A stretch of 64,000 nucleotides of DNA from Takakia lepidozioides (Eukaryota; Streptophyta; Takakiopsida; Takakiales; Takakiaceae), in assembly GCA_030704615.1 (NCBI GenBank), contig CM060731.1:51708001-51772000 (forward strand), in the 5' to 3' direction. This document shows positions 35,889 to 47,100 of this stretch, in pieces. Within the stretch, counting starts at the first letter, position 1; every line of letters starts with the position of its first letter. Position numbers and translations under genes: made by a program. The notes under the pieces were generated by a model. It did no database searches. It saw nothing but the letters and a program-made list of their open reading frames with translations, and had not been told where the DNA came from.

Positions 35889-36050
35889 GAGTGTTAGACC
35901 ACATATCTGCCTATCTACGAAGATGATTGCAGAGTTTCCTCTGCAGGGGTATCAGAAGCAGCCCATCCAACTCTTTCAGCAGATGCAAAGGGCAACTCCA
36001 GAGGACCACCTTGACTAGTGTTCTGTCTGTGGGCAGCATGTGAATTAAGT
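35889..36050 (+). pseudogene. Decayed 3' continuation of the PPR array
   Basis: After the stop, other frames still read repeat-like sequence such as MIAEFPLQGYQKQPIQLFQQ, matching the S repeat (MIAGYAKHG...AFELFQQM). So the array once extended further and lost its end by frameshift and stops. Confidence 0.65.
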
Positions 36051-37520
36051 CTATGACTCTGTTTGAACCATGTTCAGGGCTAAAGGCATCACACAAAGAG
36101 GGGACCATGGTGGACGCAGGGCGCTCAGTTGAAGCCCAGACTTCACCAGAAAATTGCCACCAAACAATTTGCTCAGGTGGAGGGCACATTGCCCGGTACC
36201 TACAGAAATCATGCCATGGGAAAGTGCCACAGATTCTTTTGCTCATGAGTTACAACTTCACTGGGCCGCAAGAGTAGGCGTGGTAATCGAACTTGTATAT
36301 GGGGATGTAAGAAAGATAGCAAAGCAGGGTTGAGCTGTCTCGCTCTAGACGACAAGTTTGGTTGGCAGTTTGGATAGTAGGTCAAGTGTAAGGAAATGAT
36401 GAAGGACAAAGCCTGAAAAGTAGCCAAAGTAAAGTTGGGGTGAGAGTCCTAAAAAATGGGATACACCCACAAACAGGCCAATCCCACTACCCTCATGGCA
36501 CTACCTGGCAGATGTATGTTGAGCTGGAATAACACAGGAGCGTGTGCTGTGCCTTTGCATAATTGAATCCACAGCAGAAGGACTGGGATTGCAGCTCTCA
36601 GCAGAAGCCAGTTGTTGCTTTCAAGCTACCATGAGACCTACTGACATGATCAATCTAATTCAGTTTGGGGGTACAAGGAAACTGTGTCACTGGATGTTCT
36701 GAATCTACATTTTCCAAAACACGTGATAGTCCTATACAAAGCTTAATTGATGGGCACATGTAAGGATAAAGATGGAGACACCGGAAGAACCAGACTCCCA
36801 AGTGCGAGCTTTTGAACTTCGAAACCTTGTGACAGGAGTGGTGATCTGTCTCATTTGGGATTACATCTGACTTACCCCTTGTGCTGCAGTGGCAAATACC
36901 AGTCCTCTCCTCGGAGACCCTTGTTTGTCTGCCTCAGGGACTAGCTTGACATCTGCTAGATTGGGACAGCATGATCGCTCCCCTTTCCTGCTTTGGACTA
37001 GCTAGGTCTCAGCTGGCTCTTCGAACTTCTAGTGCCTCTTCATTTTCCTGTACTTGAGTTTCTCTCCCTACATTCCTACATTGAGTATTTATAGAAGGTG
37101 GAGAGGTAGCTTCGTTTTATTCTTAGTTATGGAGGTTTGTGACAATGTTCATAGCTGGCTATTTTTATAGTAGTGAACCTCCTGGCAATTCTGAAGCTTG
37201 CCCTCGAGGCTGGTTCCTGGATGCTACCCTATCATCTTGATGATTCTTTAATAGTCTTCAGTCATTTCCACGAAACCGTTTTTCATATGAACTGCAGGGC
37301 CTCCATACCCTTTTTAAGTCTATTAGAAAAGAAAAGAGTGTTCTCATTTTGGAAGCCCACATATGGCATTTGTTTCATTTTGTGCCTAAACTCGAGTAAA
37401 GAAGTCATGTATGTGTGCATGAACTACAAGACCAAGGAAAAACAAAAGGGGTGGCAAGGGTATTCCTCTCCCAACAGCTTTTCTTATGATAAATGTCTGC
37501 ATCACAAAATGCAGGTGTTT
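36051..37520. other. Intergenic, nothing recognised
   Basis: Short ORFs on both strands without recognisable domains. A TATTTATAGAAGG stretch near 37,086-37,098 could be a core promoter, but no gene start follows it that I can defend. Confidence 0.3.
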
Positions 37521-37528
37521 GAACAAAG

Positions 37529-40500
37529 TCAAACTTCAAGGTGCATGATTGCATGTGACCTTCTCCGAGCCAGTTCAACTAGGAACTCGAACAATTCTAA
37601 TTGAACTTTCTTGTATTGTTTTACTGAAGCCACATCTGGCGGCGAGCTCGGAGGGGCTGCCTCCCCATTCACTGAGTGTGACTGATCAAGAGAGGGAGCC
37701 ACCTTGTCTCCTGTTTGTTGGGCATCCCGAATGAGTCTCCGCAACTCCTGCATGACGGTTATGGCAATCCTAATAACATGAATTAAATGTGTCCCATTCT
37801 TCACGCTGAAACTGGCTCTTTGTCATGGTTTGACTCAAGTCACTCTCTTTCCTTGAGACCACTCTCTCTCAAAAAACTATCCAAGACAAGCCAGAAGCAA
37901 CAGGCAATTAAATGCAGTTTTACATCTTTTACCTGTCGATTGAAGTTATCCCCGTGATGAGAGAAGACCTCAATTGTAGCAGCTGCATCACCTACCAGCA
38001 GGCCCTCTAGCCAGCGTGCTGCTGTAGTCTGTGCCAATGTACCTTCCTGAGCACCATGCAGATAAAGCAGTGTTTAATTTTTGTCATCGCAACCTGTCTG
38101 GCTTTCGTACTTCTAGCATACGTCCATTCAACACCTTTTTGGCACACTTCACTGTCTTTAGAGAAACCCTAAGCTGTTACCAGTTCTTGTACCTAATGGA
38201 GGTAATTTTCTTGCACTCAGCTTGATTTTCTTGTACAAAAGGCTATATTGAGTGAATCTCGCAGTATAGAAATCTACTCCCTTTCTCCCTCTCTCTGTCT
38301 GTGTCTGTTGTACTGTCTGCTAGTGTAATAGCTTCTTTCTTTCTTGTGTGTCACGCAAACTGTCTCCGCTCCCTCTCTAGGCATAATGAAGCTTCTTTGA
38401 TTCTGTCTCGCTGGTGTAACATCCAAAAAATATCCATTTTTTGATACAATGCCCAGGGTCTAATCACAGGGCTTCAGAACACAGTCCTTGCACCTCTGTT
38501 CACCAACTTTCAAAATCTCAAGGCTGACCCTAAAGCCCTGGCCCTGTTGGGCTCCTGCTGGGCAGACCATACACAGTAGGTTGATGCTTGTGAGAAGGGG
38601 TTTTTAAAGGAAATCTGGGAAGACCGAACAAATTGTTCATATCAAGGTAATTCCCCCTACTGGAGTGAGACCCTCACAAAGGTACTGTCTGTTCCCTTCT
38701 GTTATGCCCACACTGGGCTCGGGGTCTATGGACAACTCTACAGCAAACAAAGTTTTAGGTGTACATTCTCTAGTGTAACATTTGTGATCAGATTGCAGAC
38801 TACAGGCAGTAGTGCTTGATTCAACATGGGCAGCCCCATACATTCAATTCCCTGTAAACCATTACAAGAAAAATCCGATCAGGACAAACACCTCTGACAC
38901 ATAATCGGAGCCATGGTTTAGCTATGGAGTCGACGTTGTTGAGGTAATACATTTCTTTCAGTGAACTTCCTCTCTCTCTCGTGTTCCAGTACTGAAGTTC
39001 CTTTGGATCTAAACACCCTGTCTGACCATCTTATTTAGTTAAATTGAAAAGAAAGCGACAGTGATGACATTCCTACCTGGGAAACACTGCTCGTCTCCTC
39101 ATCATCAAAGACGCCCTGTTCCCCTTGCCCAGGAACTAGTGCAGACTCAAAAGGAAGGCCTGGAGGATCACCATCTTTGGCAGCCTTAATAGCCTGCTCC
39201 ATTAGTCGAGGGTCTGCTGCTCGAAGTAGACCGCCTGCAGAAGCCACCCATATGAGTGAGGGCCAGAGGAGAACATGTACCCATGCTAGAGCAGAGAACT
39301 CCAGGCTTAATTTGAGGGTGAGAGGAGAACACCAATGCAAGACTTGTTCTGCCTTTAGCGCACCCTAGATATTTCCCTCTTCAATGTACTCAAAGTGTCA
39401 ACCTCTAAACAAAATCACAAACTTGACATCACATGACTATGCTGTAATAATGCTATTCAAAGATCATGGAGACAAATGGCGTTGAAGTGGTTCAGGAATT
39501 TCAGACACATCGTCCTCCGGCGTATTAGACACCTCAACAAAGGTCGTGGAAGGTGGAGCTAACACATGCCACAACTCCGGCTCGACAGCGTCTCTTGGAA
39601 AGGTGAGTTATACCTATATAGCTGAATTGCCGCCGCTTTCCATTCCGCACCTTTAAACCCAGACCCTGGCCAACACCATGAGACATGCAGCTGAGAACAA
39701 ACAGCTTTGGAATGATGACACAAAGGGCATGATGTTCCATGGAAGCTTATCAGGAATAGTGCTCCCGTTCACAAATGGGGTCCTTCAGGTCTACACATTA
39801 TAAACGCTGGCATAGTCTTTCTACAAGTCAGTCAAGATATCAATGCTCATGGCACAAAAGACCAAATGAGAGAGAAAGTAAATGTACCTTCACCAGCATG
39901 ACAGCGTCATACACTTCATCTGAAAGAGATGCCCACCTGCAGATTCATTTCCACAGAAAGTACATTCTGAGAACTGACAAGTAAGTGAGCAGACTCAACA
40001 GTTTAGCTTAAGAAAGACAGATTTAAGAAAGTCAACAAATCATCACACCGAAGCTCCCTCTCCATCCCTCCCTCTTGTTCCACCCAAGCTGGGCGTGGAG
40101 TAAATGGCTTCAAGGCTACACGTTATGGGTACATTTTCTCATTTTACATTAGCCTTGGTGCGGTCATACCAAGGCTACTACACCAGATCCCATCAGAACT
40201 CTGAAGTTAAGCACCTTTGGCTGGAATAGTACTGGGATGGGTGACCCCGGAAGTCCCCGTGCTGCACCCTGCTTCTCTCGTCCAGGACATTCTCACCAGA
40301 AAATGACTCTCTTCAGGAACATCAAGAACATTGTCTGTGCACCTCTGTTCAACAACTTTTAGATTCTTGAGGCTAAGCCTAAAGCCATGGCTGTGTTGGG
40401 GTCCAATTGCTGGGCGTCCGAACCAATTGTATTTACCACGGTAAGTCCCACAACAGTGAGCCCCTCAAAAAGGTAGTATCTGTTCCCTCTGGGCACAGGG

Positions 40501-41269
40501 TATATGGCCATAAGGCTATGGCAAACAGTGTCTCATGAGTACTATCCCTCTTGCCTTTAGCTTTCATAGTGTGACCCACAGTACCACCATCCACAGCGCC
40601 ACATTGGTCACATCTGTTAATTGCAGCAATTCTGGAACGAACCTTATACTTTCAAGTAGGAGTCCCGGCATTCTCCACTTCCCTGAGATTTGGCGTAGGC
40701 TGTGCACGACTGCTGTGGCAAGTTTTTGCCTATCTTGGTGGGCAGTGTCCCATGCCAACTTTGCCCTTAAGGCTAGCTCATTGCCAACGTTTGCACGGAA
40801 TCTAAGAAGTACATCCCTAAGGTTCCTCATTCTGACATTCAGTAAGCGGACTGCACTGACAATGCCTTGTCGAGTACGGCTAAGTGAGTACCTCTCTCTT
40901 AAGTCCCATGCCTTCACTCCCCTCCATTGAATGAGTCGAATTCCAGCCGTTAAAAGACTGGAATGTGAGCTGTCTACCAGTCAAAATCCAGAAATGTCTT
41001 TGTTCCTGTGTTTGTGTATACTTTGAATTGTTTGTGACTTCTCTGTCTGTCAGGACATCTGTTTGTACTCCCATACACATAGAGGAAGGTACCAACCTTA
41101 TGGCATGCCGAAGCTGAGAGGGAGAAAGAGACGCAAGCTGAACACCCCACTCCCGGGAGCGTAAGGCCTCCCTCTTGCTTTGGCCCTTACTCTTCCTCTC
41201 CTCATCCTCTGTCCATGCAGCTTCATCATCTTCTCCCTCAACCTCATGACTGCCATTGGCATATTGCAA
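37529..41269 (-). CDS. Possible unidentified multi-exon gene
   Basis: Several minus-strand open blocks have splice-like borders. Block 39234-39077 reads GGLLRAADPRLMEQAIKAA ... FDDEETSSVSQ and joins in frame to block 38028-37933, TTAARWLEGLLVGDAAATIE ... GDNFNRQ, 32 codons with AG and GT at its ends. Upstream, 41269-41098 reads an acidic/Lys-rich segment then LASLSPSQLRHAIR. Downstream, about 37768-37529 reads ITVMQELRRLIRDAQQTGD. The regular codon use and splice sites suggest a real gene, but I cannot name the family, and the outer blocks are not proved to belong with the middle two. The dispersed repeats and the 5S-like sequence would lie in its introns. Confidence 0.4.
38415..38770 (+). 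repeat. Dispersed repeat, copy 1 (no 5S head)
   Basis: From about 38,480 this shares a diverged but colinear sequence with 40,328-40,540: TGCACCTCTGTTC, CTAAAGCC, TGTTGGG, the GTCTGTTCCC-type segment and GGCAAACA-like end. Its left end starts TGTAACATCC, which looks like an LTR or TRIM start. Confidence 0.55.
40156..40270 (+). ncRNA. 5S rRNA-like sequence (probable pseudogene or TRIM/SINE head)
   Basis: It begins TGGTGCGGTCATACC, contains GATCCCATCAGAACTCTGAA and GTTAAGC, then TAGTACTGGGATGGGTGACC and ends GTGCTGCACCCT, so the box A, intermediate element and box C of the 5S internal promoter are all recognisable. It is about 115 nt against about 120. The CCTCCTGGGAAGTCC segment of plant 5S is shortened to CCCCGGAAGTCC. 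No T-run terminator follows. A dispersed repeat begins about 60 bp downstream, so this may be the 5S part of a Cassandra-type TRIM or a 5S-derived SINE and not an rDNA gene. Confidence 0.8.
40300..40545 (+). repeat. Dispersed repeat, copy 2 (behind the 5S-like sequence)
   Basis: Colinear with copy 1 over about 215 bp, with many substitutions and small indels. Here it follows the 5S-like sequence directly, which copy 1 lacks. Confidence 0.55.
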
Positions 41270-41359
41270 GGAATCTCCCCGTATTTTTTTCTTCCTCCTC
41301 CCATGGCCCTTACCTGCAGTTCCTGTGTGTGCTTCCCTGATTTATAGAATGCTGTCATA

Positions 41360-44128
41360 CATTTAGCAATATGCAGAGTTATAATTTCAGCAGCGCACTG
41401 GTAACATCTGCGAAGTATCTAGTAAGCCTCAGATTCCCCACTATCTGAGAGATTAGCACTCTCCTTGGCTTTTCTTCTTGGATTGACCCAACATGTGGTG
41501 TTGTAGATTCATTGAGTGAGGATAGCTTCCTTCAAAAAACTTACTAAAAAATGTACTGACATTGAACAACAGTCTTTGAAAATTGACGGGGAGTGTGCTC
41601 ACTTCCCTTGTTTAAGATCGGAGGACCTTCCCAGTACATAGCGTGGAAGGATCCTTCCACGATTATTATGTTGACGCGCGATAGATTACTCAGAAAATGT
41701 CTAACACTCCTGATTACAACTGTGGTTGCTGGAAAAGTCCATGTTTGCATACCCATGTAAACTCTCGTTTTTTGGAATGCGGCCTCGTTAATTGAAGATT
41801 GCATTAAACAAATGAAACGTTGGAAAAATGAAATGCCTCGAGACTAGATTTTCTTCTTGCAAAGCTGCTGGCAGTTTCATTGAATTTGCATTCCCGTTGG
41901 TTTGGCTATCCATTTCAATTCTGAATCTCATCCGCAAAGCCTCGTCAAATAGACGAGACATTGCATTGTGCAAATTCACAACTAATCAAAATGCGGTTGG
42001 GAGGTACATCACCACAGAGACCCCACCCTATTGAGTGCAAGCTACCGCATACACTACAGGGTTTCAGGTTTAAAACCCAGTCGTAAAAGACAACTTACTA
42101 GAAAAATCCCACAAAGGAAAGGACTGGTAACCTGATGCTCCATGGAACAAAAATCCCGCTTCCTTGAAACTCGCCTGCTTGCAAATGCCAAAAGAGCCTA
42201 CAGGGGCTTGCCAAGCTCGGAGGATTATCTAGGGAGAAGGACAAAGAAACAGGTGGAAGCGAGTTGTAGAAGAAATAGGGAGGAAGGAGGGGAAACACAC
42301 ACAAGTGCTTGCTAATAGTGGGCCTCCATAACTGCCTTCCAATCTGCAGCATTTCCCTTTCACTGTGATCAGACCCTGCTTGTTATCTTCTCTCTGCTCA
42401 GCTTCAGACTTAAGCTGAGACCCGAGTCACCCGAGGAAGCAGCTCACATTCATCCGAAACCCGATCCAACATTCGTCCTCAATATTCTTTTCATCGTAAT
42501 GGCCTTCACTGAGTGGGCCACCCGGGCCCGGGACTTCCCCGGGCGTTGTCCTGCAGATCGTGCCTGCGGCGTGGAAGCTCTCAATGAGGCCCGCTACACA
42601 CTCTGGTTCTCCCCGAGCAGCGATGGCAGGGGGTGTATCTCTCCTTCACCAATGCGCCCCCTCACGATCTCTCCTTGGAAACAAGCTCGACGGTACTTCA
42701 GAAGGAAAATTTGGATACTTTTTAAGGGAGATGTGGTTATAGGGATCCACGTTTTCGAGAAGCTGTGTTTTGTGGTGTGTATCACACTAGAGGGGCCGAA
42801 GTTGAGATGAGTTTGTCCTTCATGCTACCAAGTTCCAGTCTGTCCCCCGGTCTCCTCCTGATCTGCCTGGTGTTTCAAGTTTCAACGATAGACAAAAGTG
42901 TTTAGGGAGCTTTTTGGGATCCATGCTCGGGATGTAGAGTACACCTTTTAAACCTGATTATGAGGAGGTACTGTGGCGCAACCAGTGATCGTGAACACAC
43001 TTAGTGCAGTTATTGATCCTCTCGTAATTAGTGTCAGCGGGGGATTATGATAGTAGAGATACCTGTAGGCTTGAAGCCTGTAGCCTCCCGCAATTCAAAA
43101 GGAATGGCGGGGAAGATGTCCGTGACATACTTGAGTGTATGGCTGGCTGTGGCCATGGCGATCTTGCCTCTAATGTCTCCCAATCTATTTCCACCTGCGA
43201 GTTGGCGCTCTTCCCTCTTCTCCGTATGCGTTCTATCAACCTTGCCTGCTGCACGTCATTTTCCACATTGCGGTCGATTTGCTGTTGTGCCTATTGGTCA
43301 TCAAGTCTGCTTGAACGTCTTTGTCATGTGGCAGCAGAGCTGCCTATGTTCTACCTCAGACTGCTATTTATTTTGCCTGATGTTGATCAACTCTAAATTT
43401 TCTAAGGATATCAGCTGGCATCAAGAAGCTATTTCTTTGAATATCAAGTAACCCTCAATATGAGGGAATGAGCAGCAACACACTATAGCTTCTTTTAGCA
43501 TGCAATAAACTGTAATTGGCATCGGTATCCTTTGGTGGCGTTTTCGGTGTTCAGTCAACTGCAAGTATCGCCCTTATAAATGGTTTGATTAACTTCTACC
43601 TGCAATCTAGCCGGGAGGTTACATGATGGAGACTCTGTATGGATTGGTGTATTGCCAACAATTTTCATTACATGTTAAGTTGTCAATACCCCGGTATCTA
43701 TAGCATTCTGGCAAAAGCTCACACACTGTCTCCTCCAAAGAATGTGATTCTTATTTGGCACGTGACTGCTCCACTGTTTTTAGCTACCAAAGCAAGACCC
43801 CTGCTTGCAAGGCGTACAGTATAGTATGAGAGTATCAACTTGCTCATGTTTTTCTTTCCAATAAGCACTTCACTTGCTGAAACCCACACAGAAAGGTTCT
43901 CTGACTTCATTTCAGTGCAACTCACCATCACGCTGTACTAATTTTACTGACGAGCAGAAATGTCAGGTATCTTTTGAAGCCTGCAAGGTGATTCCTACCA
44001 ATTAATTTGCAGGTCTTGAAGGAGTCAAAGCATATTGGCTTTCTACTTCTCTAGCAAACAGGCTCTCCAGTGCAGTTGTGTCAAGTCTGATCATGACATC
44101 TGGTTGAGGCCGTGTGGTTGATTTTCAG
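41360..44128. other. Region upstream of the O-fucosyltransferase exons
   Basis: Must hold the 5' exons of the next gene if the protein has the usual N-terminal membrane anchor, but I cannot identify them. A GC-rich ATG-led ORF at 42499-42810 (MAFTEWATRARDFPGRC) has coding-like composition but no known match. Confidence 0.35.
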
Positions 44129-47100
44129 GAATGGGAGTCTCCAAAAGCTAGGCATGCTGCTCTTATGGATTCTCGTGCCAAGACGTGGCCTGTAAGTGTC
44201 TCTGTTTGGATGAGACATCCTTGGTTCTCAAATTTCTGGGCTCTAATTTTAGCTGAGATGTGTAGGTGTGTAAGCATAAATAATATCTATTTGCTGCCAG
44301 AAACTGCAAGCTGCACCAGTTCCTGTAGATGATATTGTGAGATGAGACTTTTTGAACTTTGCACCAATGCGTGAAATGCCTGAAAGTGTCCATCTTTGCT
44401 GATGGTGCCACCCCACATATCTTGATCTTGTTATTTGCAACTCTTTGCACATGTAAAAGCCACAGTGATGTCCAACCGGTGGGTATCTCTCTAGAACTTT
44501 CACTGTGTTTAGATCCATGGTTAGCTTTTCTTGTCATTCACGGCATCCACAATGCCAGCATCTCTGCTCTTCACGAAAACCTCAAAATCCCTTTCTCCCG
44601 CATACACAAATGCTTTAAAGCAATCCATCTGACGGCAATACGCTCTCTCACTGCTATTATCACTAACAAAAGGCTGCTTGAATCCAGTCTATCCGCTATC
44701 TCTTAGGTACCCCCGGGTACCCTTTCTCCTTTGGTTGCTGGGTGCCCCCCGGGCACCCTCTAGTTTCATAGGGCCCACCCCCGAAAGGGGGCAGTAGCCG
44801 CGAGGCGAAGTGGCTCTTAGTTACGCCGGCTTCGGCCGGAGTCATCTCTCTCTCTCCTCTTGTCATTCATTCCTCTCAGGCTTTTATGCACCAGATTGAT
44901 TTCTCTCTACATGTAGTGTCTCACTCCCTGACCTTCCTGTTGTTGCAGAATGTAAAGGTGCCTGAACACTTGTGGGACTCGTCTGATCATGGAGGGTGGG
45001 AGCCTTGCACTCATAAGATTGATCAACCTTGTAAGTCTTGACCTTGCGTATAACTTTCGCTGCTTAGAGCTGTTTTTCTCCACAAATGGAGCACCTTACA
45101 AGTTACATTGGTATGTGGAAGGGTGTGATCTCGCGACTATGCTACTTGAGACTTAGGACCTAGTTCCTGAAGTTTAGAGATGGCTTTGTTCCTTGGAAAT
45201 ATGCCTATTTTGGCATTCTGGAAGTAAATGGTCTTTCATTGGTGTAGCTCTGCCGGTGGAGGTAAATGGTTACTTGCAAGTCTTCCTGGAAGGTGGCCTC
45301 AATCAACAGCGTATGGGGGTGAGATCTTTTGTTATCCATTCTGTCTTTGCTATCTACATCACTTCAGTGAATAAAGCATCTTCCCATGGTTTTGTGAATT
45401 AAAGTTCTACATTTCATCAGAGCTGTTGTTCAGAGCAGATGAAGGCTCAGAGTTTACTGAAGCCACTGAATTTTTGCGATGAGGAGTCGGATCCAGATGA
45501 CAATCATCCCTGTGTTAGTGTGCTGCAGATTTGTGATGCAGTAGCTCTTGCAAAGATTTTGAATGCAAGCCTTCTACTCCCACAGTTTGATGTGAACTCA
45601 GTGTGGCAGGACTCCAGGTGTGTAGCTCACACTGTTGGCAGGCTCTTGTCTCAACTTCAGTCTACAGTGTGTGCTTTTGAATGAGAGTGTGTGCATTGCA
45701 TGGAACTTTCTTTCTAACTTCAACTGGTCAGTGTTTGTTGTCCAGTTAATAAAAAAATTCAGTGGTTAAAGAAAAGTTCTTCATGGTCCTTGTTTGCTGG
45801 TGGAAACCTTTCACTCTAGCGCAGCCCCGCTCTTCAGAGTGACATGAAGACGGTCTTATAAAGGATAGAGAGAAAGTGACTGATGGTGGTGCAGCTCTTT
45901 TGCAGACATATTTGATGTGGAGCATTTCACACATTTCCTGGCCCATGATATTTACATTGTCACCGAGCTGCCTCACGAGTTTGAATGGAGCACTCGTGAA
46001 TACTATGGCACTGGGTTTCGTGCTACACGTGTCAAGCATGCCCCTGTGCAGGCTTCTCCAGAGTGGTACATCATAAATGTCCTTCCCCTCCTGAAAAGGT
46101 AATCTTGTAGTTCTTTTTGTATAGACTATTATCATCTTGTGCGCCCCACCTGAGTGCTCACTTACTCTAGGGCCTTACATCAAACTTTATCTAGAAAAGG
46201 TTACATTTTGTTGCAGAGGCAATGGAGGTTTTATATGGTCATCAGGCTTAATATATACTATATCTGTTTAGTGCCAATTGACTCTAGAGTGATGCGTATC
46301 ATAACTATCACATAGCCAGGCAGTTCTACAAAGTGTGTCTGTACTGCCCTATAAGTGGTTTCCTAATTCTTGAGCCTGCTTGTGCAAGTTGTTATATTTC
46401 AGCTTACATGTCAGATATACCCTTTGTGGCACGGGACGGTGCATTACCACAACTGCCTATTACTCGTGTTCTGCTGAAGCCTGAGACCATGCTTGAATGA
46501 TGAATGAGGGGACAGGAAGCTCTTACCATATGTTGCCTTCCCCCTCCAGACCTCTTTGCTCTTCTCTCCTGCTAGCTCAGATGATGACGGTGGGGAGCGA
46601 ATTGATGTTACCTGACACACCGCTGCTAACACATTTTGGGCCAATGGCTCTGTGTCGCAGCTACGGAATCGTGGCGATTGCTCCATTTTCTCACAGGCTC
46701 TCGTTCAATGATATCCCTCCTGAGATTCAACGTCTTCGCTGTCGCGTGAATTTTGAAGCCTTGCGCTTTGTGCCTGCTATACGTCAGCTTGGCCAGACTC
46801 TTGTGGAGCGTTTGAAGGGAACTCTTCTTCCACGGCATGAAGATGAAGATGGAGGCCAGCCCACAAAGTATTTGGCCTTACATCTCCGCTTTGATAAGGT
46901 GAGAGTTGTGCAATTCCACTGGCCTATTAATTGTACTGCTGAGTCTGTATTTGGTATAGTTGGCAACTCTTTCTTTTCTCAAGACTCCTAGCTTGGGCAG
47001 GACATGGCAGCACATTCAGCGTGTGACTTTGGCGGTGGCAAAGCAGAGCGACTAGCACTCGGAAAATATCGCAGTGTGGTTTGGCAAGGGCGGGTGCGCA

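Noticed and set aside
42499-42810. First exon of the O-fucosyltransferase
   Set aside because: It is ATG-led with coding-like composition, but it has no membrane anchor and no splice chain that I can trace to the exon at 44129.
44949-45030. Possible frameshift in the W-x-P-C exon of the O-fucosyltransferase
   Set aside because: With the exon taken as 82 nt and the next exon starting at 45248 rather than 45262, the frame runs GGWEPC...LPVEVNGYLQV without a break.
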